Of a stretch of 23,499 nt of DNA, positions 1 to 8,808 are shown one piece after another (the stretch's first letter is position 1; every line of letters begins with the position of its first letter). Below the pieces are notes generated by a model. It searched no databases. It was not told the origin of the DNA and worked only from the letters and a program-made list of their open reading frames with translations. The translations under genes were made by a program, and so were the position numbers. The stretch is from Candidatus Vicinibacter affinis (GTDB lineage Bacteria; Bacteroidota; Bacteroidia; Chitinophagales; Saprospiraceae). The stretch is from positions 1 to 23,499 of the forward strand of contig JADJNH010000001.1 of assembly GCA_016714365.1 (NCBI GenBank), given 5' to 3'.

Positions 1-479
1 TGAACGGCGGTAAAAATGAATAGCCTTATCTGGTTTACTGATTTTGTCAAAAACAAGGCCAAATCTTTCCTGTAATTCAGCCATCAATTCTTCCTCGTGA
101 TTTGATTTTGCCAGTTCCAAAGCAGACCTGATCTTTGTTGTGGAACTAAAAAACGACCATTTTTAAAATCAATTCCGGCTAATATTTTCAAAGCCAATGC
201 TTCCGTATATGGATCCGATTTGTTGAGAAGTGAGTTCAGCAATTGGATGGCCTTTTCAGTACTGTCCAATTCAATTAAGGCCTGTGCTTTATATACTTTG
301 CACAAGTCCTCATGAGTTACCAATTTATGGTGCTGATAACTCAACATCCATTGTTCAATTACTGCCAGGGCATTATCGGGCTTATTTTCAATCAATTCAG
401 ATAAATCAGCAACCAGCTGATCACGACCTAAAGGAGTGAAATGCTCTTGCCCTCTAAGGAAAGAGATATTAAAAAGCAA
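1..479 (-). CDS. TPR-repeat protein, N-terminal part, one frame break, runs off left edge
   Basis: The minus-strand frame from 479 to 84 encodes a helical, TPR-like sequence with alternating small and hydrophobic positions (for example DNALAVIEQW, KVYKAQALIELDS, EALALKILAGIDF). It ends after a non-helical tail at 84. Another frame continues the helical pattern to base 1 (TKIRSALELAKSN, EELMAELQERFGLVFDKI, KAIHFYRRS). The switch falls at the A-run 148-153: one more base there would read through as NGRFFSSTTKIRSALE. The gene is therefore interrupted by a probable homopolymer indel and continues outside the window. The start is uncertain: the longest frame opens with TTG at 479, and a stop lies about 30 bases further upstream. 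The first residues are hydrophobic, like a weak signal sequence. In Bacteroidota such TPR N-termini often precede a kinase or LuxR-type output domain, but none is visible here. Confidence 0.5.
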
Positions 480-560
480 AATAGTAAGAGTACTGCAAGA
501 TTAATTCAAAGTTACATTATTATAAATTCAAAGATAGGATTTGACGCGTGGAAAGCAATA

Positions 561-610
561 ACCCTTAAGGGTGAATTTAATTTAAATGATTGAAATCACC
601 CTTTTGGGTG
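561..610. repeat. Two short dyads upstream of the esterase array
   Basis: A perfect 12-base palindrome ACCCTTAAGGGT (561-572) is followed by CACCC-TTTT-GGGTG (597-610). The inner GGGTGA (569-574) also pairs with TCACCC (596-601), so the two could form one larger hairpin. They lie just upstream of the putative -7 element of esterase 1 and could be an operator or a terminator. No such dyad precedes the fourth copy. Confidence 0.35.
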
Positions 611-633
611 AATGAGATGATCCGGCATGGCTA

Positions 634-641
634 TAAATTTG
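634..641 (+). promoter_or_regulatory. Putative Bacteroidota -7 element of esterase 1
   Basis: TAAATTTG matches the Bacteroidota -7 consensus TAnnTTTG, 18 bases before the ATG at 660. The surrounding bases (ggctata..tttgttcaa) recur in front of the fourth esterase copy, so the two genes share their promoter region as well as their coding sequence. No convincing TTG element lies at the usual spacing upstream. Confidence 0.4.
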
Positions 642-659
642 TTCAACAAATTATTAAAT

Positions 660-1830
660 ATGAAAGGAATTATTACAATCGGAATTTTATTCTTTGCCAT
701 TCTCCAGTTAAATAGCCAGAGGCGATTTGATGTACAATTTATGTTGGATGGCAGAGTGCGAGAGAGCATTATTGTATTACCCAGCACCCCACCACCAGCG
801 GGTGGATATCCCGTGGTGTTTATGCTGCATGGGACCAGTGGCGATGGTTTGAAATTTTACAACATTTCTGGATGGAAGGAATTAGGTGAGGAAGAAAATT
901 TTATTACGGTGTTTCCATCCTCTTTACGCTGGTGTTTTACAGATGATGGAATCGAAGAACACAATACCCGATGGGTTAATGGTAATGTTACTGATTTTCC
1001 ATGTTCTGGTCCTCCACAAGATTATGTAGATGATGTAAAATTCTTAAAAGTGCTTGCGAAAAGGATTGCAGACACCTTTCCGGTAAATGAAAAAATGATA
1101 TTCAGTTCTGGATTTTCAAATGGCTGTTCGATGATACATAAATTGGCCATAGATGCCGGTGATGTATTTGCGGCAGTTGCTGGAACGAGTTCACCGCTAG
1201 CTGCCGGAGATTCCAGTTGGCCAGTAAACAGAATTCCTGTATGGTTTATGTTAGGATCCTTGGATGATCGTTTCATTGTGCCTCCCTTCACTGAACTTCC
1301 ATTCGGCGGTGATTCTATTCTCGCTTACTTGAAATACCCTCTGAACAGGGCTTTGGTATGCCAGGGGCTGCGTAACGAATTCATTAAAACTGAAAAGGAC
1401 AGTTCACACACCTATCAATTTCTAAACAACCTGCCCGGTGAAATTTCCAAACCCTATATTTTTACTTTGCTAAAAGATATGACTCACCAATATCCCAATG
1501 GAGACAACTATCCACTGAGTGCCCCAAGACTTTTTTGGGAATTTTTTAAACGATCAGTAGCCGTCAGTACTAAACAAGTGGTGACATCTTCAAATGAAAT
1601 TCTTGCCCTTCCAAATCCTTCAAATGATCTAATAGAAATTTCCATTCCGGAACATCATGGAAATTATCATTGGAATCTTTATGACACGCAAGGTAACTTG
1701 CGTTTAAAAGGGAATCAAGCGAAGGGTGAGTTAGTACTAATTAAAAAAATCCGATTTAGGCACAGGCTTATACTTGTTTCGCGTAGACCTTGGCAACAGC
1801 GCTTTAAGTCGAAAAATTATTTTTAACTAA
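660..1830 (+). CDS. Secreted PHB depolymerase/feruloyl esterase-like hydrolase with T9SS tail, copy 1 (tail frame-shifted)
   Basis: An alpha/beta-hydrolase of the polyhydroxybutyrate depolymerase/LpqC type, predicted to cleave ester bonds outside the cell. The start at 660 (MKGIITIGILFF) is chosen over an upstream in-frame ATG at 627 because it gives a clean signal peptide ending near NSQ and matches copy 4. Visible landmarks are the oxyanion-hole strand VVFMLHGTSGDG, nucleophile elbow G-F-S-N-G with Ser153, acid Asp202/Asp203 (SLDDRF) and His276 (DMTHQYPNG). A linker leads to a T9SS type A sorting domain starting near ALPNPSND. As read, the frame stops at 1826 with a nonsensical tail. Removing one A from the run 1743-1749 restores KKSDLGTGLYLF...KIIFN and a stop at 1828-1830, which overlaps the next ATG as TAATG. 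The catalytic domain is unaffected, but as read the protein would lack its export signal. The exact substrate is unknown. Confidence 0.8.
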
Positions 1831-3014
1831 TGAATCTAAATCTTATGAAATTTAATCTCAGCTGTGTTGTTTATTTGACTTGTATGACAAGTCTTTTCGC
1901 TCAAACACGTTATGATATAAACCTAATTTCTGAAGGCCGTCTTAGGGAATGCATCGTTGTTAAGCCAAGCACAAGTCCACCGATAGGCGGATATCCAATT
2001 GTCTTTATGTTGCACGGAACGAGCCAGGATGGCGAATTATTTTATGATAACTCCGGTTGGAAAGAATTAGGCGAACAAGAAAATTTTATCACCGTTTTTC
2101 CTAACTCCTTAAGATGGTGTTATATGGATGATGGTGTAGAAACCCATGGTTTACGATGGGTTAACGGACAAGTAACAGATGTTCCATGTTCGGGAACACC
2201 ACAGAACTACATCAGTGATGTCCATTTTCTAAAACTGTTAGCCAAAAAAATCGCAGACACATTTCCAGTCAATTCTGCAATGATTTTTGCATCTGGTTTT
2301 TCAAATGGAAGTGGAATGATTCACAAACTAGCTATTGAAGCCGGAGATGTTTTTGCTGCTTGCGCGGGATCCGGCTCTTTTTTACCAGTTGGTGATTCTG
2401 CAAGACCAATCCATCGCATTCCCGTATGGGCCATGATGGGAACAAGAGATGACAAATCAATAAGGCCTCCCTTCACGGAAATTCCATTCGGAGATGACTC
2501 GGTTTTAGTATATTTCAACAGACCCCTTCAAAGGATGATTGATTGTCAAGGTGTAACTCAAAATTTCACAAAATTTGAAACAGCCATCACGCATACCTAT
2601 GATTTTAAAGAAAATATTTCCGGAGATACCGGACAATTGTATCGATTTACATTGGTTAAAGATATGTTCCATGTATATCCAAATGGAATGAATTTTAGGT
2701 TGGAAGCTGCGAAATTGTTTTGGGAATTTTTTAAGAACTCAGTAACCGTAAACACAGAACATCCCAGGAACATTTCAAACGAAATTCTTGCCATTCCTAA
2801 TCCATCGAATGATATAATTGAGCTTTCTATTCCAGCAAATGATAAATCCTATCAATGGAGTCTATTTGATGCATACGGTCGATTGCGGATGAACGGGAAT
2901 CAAATATCAGGTGAGCGTGTTCAATGCAAGAAATCAGATTTAGGAACAGGAATGTACATTTTCCAAGTCAGGCTGGGAGACAAAGTCATCAGTCAAAAAA
3001 TAATTTTTCAATAA
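1830..3014 (+). CDS. Secreted PHB depolymerase/feruloyl esterase-like hydrolase with T9SS tail, copy 2 (intact)
   Basis: Second tandem paralogue, 394 residues, uninterrupted. The ATG at 1830 overlaps the reconstructed stop of copy 1 by one base (TAATG), so the two are probably co-transcribed; an in-frame ATG at 1845 would give a tighter signal peptide (MKFNLSCVVYL...LFAQ). The fold landmarks are kept: IVFMLHGTSQDG, G-F-S-N-G with Ser158, acid Asp207/Asp208 (GTRDDKS) and His281 (DMFHVYPNG). The C-terminal ~75 residues (AIPNPSND ... GTGMYIFQ ... KIIFQ) are a T9SS type A sorting domain, so the enzyme should cross the outer membrane and be anchored or released. Its catalytic domain is clearly more distant from copies 1 and 4 than they are from each other. 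Substrate not deducible. Confidence 0.85.
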   Translation: MNLNLMKFNLSCVVYLTCMTSLFAQTRYDINLISEGRLRECIVVKPSTSPPIGGYPIVFMLHGTSQDGELFYDNSGWKELGEQENFITVFPNSLRWCYMDDGVETHGLRWVNGQVTDVPCSGTPQNYISDVHFLKLLAKKIADTFPVNSAMIFASGFSNGSGMIHKLAIEAGDVFAACAGSGSFLPVGDSARPIHRIPVWAMMGTRDDKSIRPPFTEIPFGDDSVLVYFNRPLQRMIDCQGVTQNFTKFETAITHTYDFKENISGDTGQLYRFTLVKDMFHVYPNGMNFRLEAAKLFWEFFKNSVTVNTEHPRNISNEILAIPNPSNDIIELSIPANDKSYQWSLFDAYGRLRMNGNQISGERVQCKKSDLGTGMYIFQVRLGDKVISQKIIFQ

Positions 3015-3113
3015 ATATTTTCTGCACCAAACAATTAATTCTTCACTTAAAATCTATTTTGAATCGTCAGGAAGGTTCGACTGATTTGATTGATCATACT
3101 AAATCTGAAAGAT

Positions 3114-4294
3114 ATGAATCTACATTTAAAATTAGGTATTGCATCGCTGCTATGGCTTGGTCCTTACAAATTTTTATGCCCAACAGTGGATCGATGCATC
3201 CATGCTGGTAAATCGAGAATTGCGTGAATTTGTAATCTTCAAACCATCCGGAAACCCACCTTCAGGAGGGTATCCGCTGGTTTTCATGTTGCATGGAAGT
3301 AATCAAAGCGGCCCACAATTTTACAATATATCAGGATGGAAGGAAGTAGCTGAGAGAGAAAAATTTATAGTAGTTTTTCCCACAGCATTGATCTATTGCA
3401 CTACAGAGGGCGTTCAAACAAAATGGAGTCACGGCAATACCTATTCTGTGCTTTGCCCGGGTGATACCTTAAGAGATGATATTCCTTTTTTTTATAAAAT
3501 GATAGATACGATATCAAGCATTGTACCTATAAATCAAAAAAATATATGCGACCGGATTTTCCAGCGGAGGAACCATGGTTCCCAAATTAACTATTGAAAT
3601 GCCGGGCGTATTTGCTGCGGCAGGTTGTGGCAGTGGAAATCTGGATGAAAGAGATACCAAGCCTATGAAACCAAAAAGTACCTACCTGGGCAATACGAGG
3701 AACTCATGATCACAGTTTTATAGATAGAACTGGAAGACCTTGTCCATTTAACGATACAGCCTTAGTTGTGAATTCCAATAATCTGAGCAACCACCTTACC
3801 TCTATGGGTTTGAGTTGGAATTTTCCAAAGACTCAAACGCCTATTCCATTCATTATAATTTCACCGATCCCCTTCCAGGTGAATCAAAGACCTTCTTCAG
3901 ATGGAGCATCTTTTACGGATTGGAACACTTATATTTTAATGGAAGCAACTACCTGAATCAATTGCCAAATCCACCCATTGAAGCTGAATTGTTTTGGGAA
4001 TTTTTTAAAACAGTGTCCCTGATTAATTCTACAGAAAATAACGAACGACCATCAATGGTCACCATTTATCCAAACCCTTCTTCTGAATCAATCAACATTT
4101 TATATTCAGAAGACCCTGCAGGGGATGCTCAAATGCTAAATTTATACAACATGACCGGACAGCTTGTCTTTAAAAAATTAATTCAGCCCAATGAGCTGGT
4201 GGTCATCCATATATCCTCCATCGGAAGTGGCATATTCATTCTTCAATTGGCATCCCGGAAACAAAAAATAGTTCGCAAAATTATTTTTAATTGA
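3114..4294 (+). pseudogene. Tandem esterase copy 3, interrupted by four frame breaks
   Basis: Joined across frames, this stretch encodes a third member of the array. It has a signal peptide from ATG 3114 (MNLHLKLGIASLLWL...NFYAQ), the strand LVFMLHGSNQSG, a G-F-S-S-G nucleophile elbow, an acid region WAIRGTHDHSF, and a C-terminal T9SS domain (TIYPNPSSESINI ... GSGIFILQ ... KIIFN). Reading it needs four single-base corrections: GG at 3159-3160, the A-run 3536-3542, the A-run 3673-3677 and TT at 3815-3816. The middle is the most divergent of the four: the expected histidine region reads NFTDPLPGES ... LEHLYFNG, so the catalytic His is probably the LEH residue. It is either a decaying copy or an intact gene hidden by base-call errors. 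All four breaks sit in runs of one base, which fits errors, but neighbouring copies 2 and 4 have none. Confidence 0.65.
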
Positions 4295-4428
4295 TGCAAT
4301 TCATTTCAAAATAAAATCAGCAAGGTTACCCCATATCATTAGAAATCAAAGAAAGGATCTTACTCACTTAAAACAATAACTCGTTGGTTTGAAACTTGCG
4401 TATTTTTTGAAATAATTCTTTAAGGTAA

Positions 4429-4459
4429 TTGACTAAGTTCAGGCAAAAGGCTATATTTG
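4429..4459 (+). promoter_or_regulatory. Bacteroidota-type promoter of esterase copy 4
   Basis: TATATTTG (4452-4459) fits the TAnnTTTG -7 consensus and TTG (4429-4431) lies 20 bases upstream, the normal spacing for the Bacteroidota primary sigma factor. The ATG follows 18 bases after the -7 element. The -7 context is shared with esterase copy 1. Confidence 0.55.
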
Positions 4460-4477
4460 TTCAAATAAATATTTATT

Positions 4478-5647
4478 ATGAAAGGAATTATTACCATCGC
4501 AGTTTTATTTGTTGCAATTCTTCAGTTGAACAGCCAGAGACGGTTCGATGTACAATTTGTAGTGGATGGCCGAATGCGCGAAAGTATAATTGTTCAACCC
4601 AGCACGCCGCCACCTGCAGGAGGATATCCAGTAGTGTTTATGCTGCATGGAACCAGTGGCGATGGTTTAAAATTTTATAATATTTCAGGATGGAAAGAAT
4701 TAGGTGAAGATGAAAATTTCATTACCGTCTTCCCATCCTCCTTAAGTTGGTGCTTTGTAGAAGACGGGGTAGAAAAAAACAATACCAGATGGGTCAATGG
4801 CAATGTAACAGACTATCCATGTTCAGGGCCACCACAAAATTATGCGGACGATGTAAAATTCTTAAAAGTGCTTGCAAAGAAAATTGCAGACACCTTTCCG
4901 GTAAATGAAAAAATGGTCTTTTGTTCAGGCTTTTCGAATGGTTGTTCGATGATACACAAGCTTGCCATTGATGCGGGAGAAGTATTCGCAGCCGTTGCAG
5001 GCACCAGCGCACCTTTGATGGTAGGAGATTCTGCAAGACCGATCAACAGGATACCTGTTTGGTTTATGGTAGGAACCCTGGATGACCGTTTTATTGTACC
5101 TCCGTTTACAGAACTTCCATACGGTGGAGACTCCATTCTTACTTATTTAAACCCATTTATAAACAGAGCCCTGGTTTGCCAGGGATTAAAAAATGAATTC
5201 ATTAAAAATGAAAGGGACAGTATTCATACTTATCAATTTTTGAATAACCTACCCGGTGAAATATCGAAACCCTATATTTTTTCCCTGATTAAAGATATGA
5301 CTCACGAGTATCCGAATGGGGCCAACTATCCCTTGAGTGCGCCTAAAATTTTTTGGGAATTTTTTAAACGCAGTGTAGCAGTCCATACTGAAAATCCGGC
5401 AACACCGTCAAACGAAATTCTCGCCATCCCGAATCCATCGAATGATTTTATCGAGTTTTCAATTCCAACATATAATCAATCCTATCAATGGAATCTGTAT
5501 GATGCCTACGGTCGATTGCGGATGAAAGGGAATCAAACACCAGATGAAAGTTTTAAATGCAGGAAATCAGATTTAGGAACAGGGTTGTACATCTTCCAGG
5601 CGGATTTGGGAAACAGATTGCTGAGCAAGAAAATAATATTTAACTGA
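4478..5647 (+). CDS. Secreted PHB depolymerase/feruloyl esterase-like hydrolase with T9SS tail, copy 4 (intact)
   Basis: Intact 389-residue paralogue. The signal peptide MKGIITIAVLFVAIL...NSQ and the whole catalytic domain are nearly the same as copy 1: VVFMLHGTSGDG, G-F-S-N-G with Ser153, acid near 202/203 (TLDDRF), and DMTHEYPNG with His276. From about residue 310 (SNEILAIPNPSND) onward the sorting domain instead follows copy 2 (YDAYGRLRM, GNQ, KSDLGTG), including at the nucleotide level. The gene is thus a mosaic of two siblings. It has its own promoter and a 183-base gap from copy 3, so it can be expressed independently. It converges on the minus-strand gene at 5657 with only 9 bases between the stops. 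As in copies 1 and 2, three conserved Cys (RWC/SWC, PCSG, VCQG) may form disulphides after export. Confidence 0.88.
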   Translation: MKGIITIAVLFVAILQLNSQRRFDVQFVVDGRMRESIIVQPSTPPPAGGYPVVFMLHGTSGDGLKFYNISGWKELGEDENFITVFPSSLSWCFVEDGVEKNNTRWVNGNVTDYPCSGPPQNYADDVKFLKVLAKKIADTFPVNEKMVFCSGFSNGCSMIHKLAIDAGEVFAAVAGTSAPLMVGDSARPINRIPVWFMVGTLDDRFIVPPFTELPYGGDSILTYLNPFINRALVCQGLKNEFIKNERDSIHTYQFLNNLPGEISKPYIFSLIKDMTHEYPNGANYPLSAPKIFWEFFKRSVAVHTENPATPSNEILAIPNPSNDFIEFSIPTYNQSYQWNLYDAYGRLRMKGNQTPDESFKCRKSDLGTGLYIFQADLGNRLLSKKIIFN

Positions 5648-5656
5648 TTCCTGAAT

Positions 5657-6181
5657 TCAAGAAATTCCCAGCAAAACTTTTAGCTCTTCAAATACAGTAG
5701 TTTCGTCAGAATCCTGGGCCTCCTCATAATAACCGTCGACCTCCTCTTTTGCGCGGTACTGGATGGGTAAGTGGTATTGGCCAAAATACAAGAGATTGTA
5801 TAAGGACACAAAAAGGATGATGTTCACTACGCAATTGCCTTCAATGTAAATATTGGATTTTCTTAACCAGGGATTTACACTTTCTTCACCATCCTCCAGA
5901 TATTCTATTGGGAATGTAAATAATTTTTTGTGCAGTGTAAAATTATCTATGATCCATTCTTTGACCTGACGGTGATCAATGTCATCGTGTAGAAGTACAA
6001 TGGCTTTTAAAATTTCTATGGCCGCCTGACAGTCGAATTCCCGATCTGCATAGTCCAAAAACTCATCGACCTCTGATTCATAAATCGTCCTGACGGAACT
6101 GGCTCCCTCGTATGATTTTTCGCCATTGTATCTTTCGTCCAGCAGCACATCGATCGATAGAATTATTTTGTCACTCTTCAT
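5657..6181 (-). CDS. Hypothetical acidic protein, 174 residues
   Basis: Uninterrupted frame with ATG at 6181 and TGA at 5657. No family recognised. The protein is strongly acidic, has no signal peptide, and is probably cytoplasmic. It opens with a beta-like strand (KIILSIDVLLDERYNG), followed by an amphipathic helical stretch (EVDEFLDYADREFDCQAAIEILKAIVLLH). A hydrophobic segment (NCVVNIILFVSLYNLLYFG) near residues 117-135 could be a buried helix pair, and the end is Glu/Asp-rich (EEVDGYYEEAQDSDETT). Size and acidity resemble many immunity or antitoxin-like proteins, but this is only a resemblance. It is transcribed toward the esterase array and diverges from the Crp/Fnr gene across a 241-base spacer. 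Confidence 0.7.
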   Translation of the reverse strand: MKSDKIILSIDVLLDERYNGEKSYEGASSVRTIYESEVDEFLDYADREFDCQAAIEILKAIVLLHDDIDHRQVKEWIIDNFTLHKKLFTFPIEYLEDGEESVNPWLRKSNIYIEGNCVVNIILFVSLYNLLYFGQYHLPIQYRAKEEVDGYYEEAQDSDETTVFEELKVLLGIS

Positions 6182-6422
6182 TTTGTTTAGGGTTATGGTT
6201 GATCACTTCCGGGGAACACGAAATTATGACAAAATACTATATGGGCTCTGAGATTTTTCCGAACTGCGTGAATAAGAAAATTTCGTCCTAATAATTCATA
6301 TTAAAATATGCTGACTTACCTCGAGTCTGATGTATTTATCTTCTGTTTTAAACAAGCAGTATGGGTTCCTAACTATATTAGCGCAATGGAGCTTTCAAAA
6401 CCATTTATGAATTCGTAAAAAG

Positions 6423-7004
6423 ATGGAGGATATCAGCCAACTTGATTCAATGTTCCGATATTTTGAAAAGTACCACCGACTTACGCCGGAGGAAAAAAAA
6501 GTAATTGCCGGCATATGTGGGATAGTGCATTTGACAAAAAACAAAGAACTGCAGTCCATTGGCCACACCTGCAAAACGATTTATTTCATTCATAAAGGAA
6601 TGGCCCGCATTTATTATTATAAAGATGGTACAGACATTACAGAAAGTTTTTCGTTTGAGAACAACATCATCGCGCGGGTAGAGAGCCTGTTTACCGGTCA
6701 TCCCAGCCGCAAAGCCATACAGGTCCTTGAGGATTCTGAAATAATAGCCATTGATGCAGCGAAGTTGTTTGGGCTTTATGATGATTACCCGGGAATAGAA
6801 CGGCTGTTCAGAAAAATTTTTGAAGCCGGTTATGTGGATACCGTGAACCGAATGGAGGGAATACAGTTTCACACAGCTGAAGAACGCTACAAAGCACTCC
6901 TGGAAGAGGCTCCTGACCTTCTGAAACGCGTACCCCTTAAACACATAGCCACTTACCTCGGCATCACTCAGGTGAGCCTTAGTCGCATCAGAGGTCATAA
7001 GTAA
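6423..7004 (+). CDS. Crp/Fnr family transcriptional regulator
   Basis: A 193-residue regulator. Residues ~30-125 form the cyclic-nucleotide-binding-like beta-barrel (KTIYFIHKGMARIYYYKDG, SFSFENNIIARVESLFTG, IIAIDAAKLFGLY), followed by a connecting helix (129-150). The C-terminal HTH is short, with recognition helix HIATYLGITQVSLSRIR at 174-190. This truncated HTH is the usual Bacteroidota Crp form. The barrel lacks the full E. coli cAMP-contact signature, so the effector is unknown. The gene stands alone; 210 bases separate it from the MFS/rhodanese pair in the same orientation, making that pair the obvious candidate target. The start at 6423 is the first ATG and gives a normal length. Confidence 0.88.
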   Translation: MEDISQLDSMFRYFEKYHRLTPEEKKVIAGICGIVHLTKNKELQSIGHTCKTIYFIHKGMARIYYYKDGTDITESFSFENNIIARVESLFTGHPSRKAIQVLEDSEIIAIDAAKLFGLYDDYPGIERLFRKIFEAGYVDTVNRMEGIQFHTAEERYKALLEEAPDLLKRVPLKHIATYLGITQVSLSRIRGHK

Positions 7005-7214
7005 TCGATTGCGAAAAAGGCAACAGTTATTTTAAAGAACATCCATTCTCCGAGGCTACAACTATGCAATCTTATTGTCTTGTTAAATTTCTCTCTTCTC
7101 TAATTACTTATCATATGTAAAAGGATTTGGTTTGAGTCCTCCTGAACTTTGCATTTGTAAAACCTGGATCAATTGTCACAAACAATAAGACCACAGGAGT
7201 TACAGATAAAAATA

Positions 7215-8483
7215 ATGGCGAACCAATCGATTCAATTAGGTTTAAAAGAAAACTGGAAACAATTTTCTTTACTGGTACTCATCAATGCCTTTGTTGGGGG
7301 AATGGTGGGTATGGAGCGAAGCATATTGCCTCGTATTGCAGAAATAGAATTCCACATTGCGGCCAAAACAGCCATCCTTTCTTTTATCATCGTCTTTGGA
7401 ATTGTAAAGGCGATTACCAATTATTACACCGGCACCTTAGCGAACAGGTTTGGAAGAAAAAAATTATTGGTGGCCGGATGGATTATTGGACTACCCATCC
7501 CTTTTATCTTAATGTTTGCTCCAAGCTGGACCTGGATTATAGCAGCCAACGTATTACTGGGCATCAACCAGGGTCTTGCCTGGTCCAGCACGGTCGTGAT
7601 GAAAATTGATCTAGTAGGAGAAAAGCAAAGAGGCTTTGCCATGGGCCTGAATGAATTTGCGGGATACATTGCGGTGGCATTGGTAGCTTTTTTAACCGGT
7701 TGGATTGCGAGTGAATATGGCATAAGGCCCTACCCTTTTTACACAGGAATTGTGTTGGTTGTATTCGGTTTGCTTGGAAGCATATTTTTTATTAGGGACA
7801 CCCGTCATCATGTAGCTCAGGAGACGATTAACAACTCCATTCCACGGCTTCAACATATTTTTTGGGACACCACCTGGAAAAATAAAAATTTAGGTTCTGT
7901 CACGCAGGCAGGATTGATCAACAACCTGAATGATGGTATGGCCTGGGGTATATTCCCAATCCTTCTTGCCACCAAGGGATTCACGATCGCAGAAATTGGA
8001 ATCGTCACCGCCGTTTATCCGGCTGTATGGGGTATTGGTCAATTATTTACCGGAAGAATGGCGGATAAGTTTTGTAAAAAAGATATGCTTTATTTTGGCA
8101 TGCTTCTGCAAGCAGTGGCATTGGTAGTTTTGGTGTGGGCTGAAACCATGAGTCATTTTATTACCTTATCTGCTATTTTGGGTTGGGGAACTGCCATGGT
8201 GTATCCTACTTTCCTGGCCACCGTCGCAGAAAATACACATCCTCAGGATCGGGCCAAAAGCATCGGAATTTTCAGACTTTGGAGAGATCTGGGTTATGCG
8301 ATAGGCGCCATACTCACAGGCATCCTTGCGGATTGGTACAGTATAAATTTCGCCATTCTATTTATCGGATTCCTCACTTTTATTTCATCCCTCATCATTC
8401 AATTTAGAATGCAATGCAAACCAAGCGATCCTACAAAAATATGGGATTGGATAAAACTTAAATTTCTGCCCAATGGAAAATAA
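7215..8483 (+). CDS. MFS transporter
   Basis: A 422-residue inner-membrane permease of the major facilitator superfamily with the expected 12 hydrophobic segments. The loop 2-3 signature appears as GTLANRFGRKKLL and is partly repeated in the second half (GQLFTGRMADKFCKKDML). The ATG at 7215 is preferred over an upstream in-frame TTG at 7173, because the extra 14 residues are polar and unlike an MFS start; an AGGAG (7195-7199) lies 15 bases before it. The substrate cannot be told from sequence. The rhodanese starts inside its last codons (11-base overlap), so the two are translationally coupled and may act on the same sulphur, metalloid or xenobiotic problem (inference). Confidence 0.88.
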   Translation: MANQSIQLGLKENWKQFSLLVLINAFVGGMVGMERSILPRIAEIEFHIAAKTAILSFIIVFGIVKAITNYYTGTLANRFGRKKLLVAGWIIGLPIPFILMFAPSWTWIIAANVLLGINQGLAWSSTVVMKIDLVGEKQRGFAMGLNEFAGYIAVALVAFLTGWIASEYGIRPYPFYTGIVLVVFGLLGSIFFIRDTRHHVAQETINNSIPRLQHIFWDTTWKNKNLGSVTQAGLINNLNDGMAWGIFPILLATKGFTIAEIGIVTAVYPAVWGIGQLFTGRMADKFCKKDMLYFGMLLQAVALVVLVWAETMSHFITLSAILGWGTAMVYPTFLATVAENTHPQDRAKSIGIFRLWRDLGYAIGAILTGILADWYSINFAILFIGFLTFISSLIIQFRMQCKPSDPTKIWDWIKLKFLPNGK

Positions 8484-8799
8484 AAAAGAATGTCTGACAT
8501 TGTCTGAACTGAAAGCCCTTATCCATCAATCACCCGAAAATTTAATCCTTCTGGATGTAAGAAATCCGGAAGAATTCACCGAAAAACATATTCCCGCCGC
8601 CATCAATATTCCACTGACTGAACTCGTAAATCACCTCACAGAGTGGTCCACCAAAAATACCCTCGTAACTATTTGTGGGAAAGGAGGTGGCAGATCTGCT
8701 GCAGCTGCTGAAATACTAAAGTCATCAGGATTTCTCAACACCTTTTATCTCTGTGGAGGAACCTTTGGATGGTATGAAAATGAAATTAAAGTTGATTGA
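8473..8799 (+). CDS. Single-domain rhodanese-like sulphurtransferase
   Basis: 108 residues, one rhodanese domain, no signal peptide, so cytoplasmic. Landmarks are LILLDVRNPEEFTEKHIPAA (residues 25-43), with the CH2A-type DVRxPxEF..xHIPxA motif, and the active-site loop C-G-K-G-G-G-R starting at Cys68, the expected persulphide carrier. A Gly-rich loop of this size is typical of the GlpE/PspE-like single-domain class. It overlaps the MFS gene by 11 bases (ATG 8473, MFS stop at 8483), which indicates coupled expression. What it donates sulphur to is unknown. Confidence 0.88.
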   Translation: MENKKECLTLSELKALIHQSPENLILLDVRNPEEFTEKHIPAAINIPLTELVNHLTEWSTKNTLVTICGKGGGRSAAAAEILKSSGFLNTFYLCGGTFGWYENEIKVD

Positions 8800-8808
8800 A
8801 AATAAAAT

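Noticed and set aside
3114..4294. Programmed frameshifting in esterase copy 3
   Set aside because: Four shifts in both directions without slippery-site-plus-structure signals are better explained by indels.
6447..6998. Long minus-strand frame opposite the Crp/Fnr gene
   Set aside because: It is the antisense of a well-supported gene, and its product has no recognisable domain.
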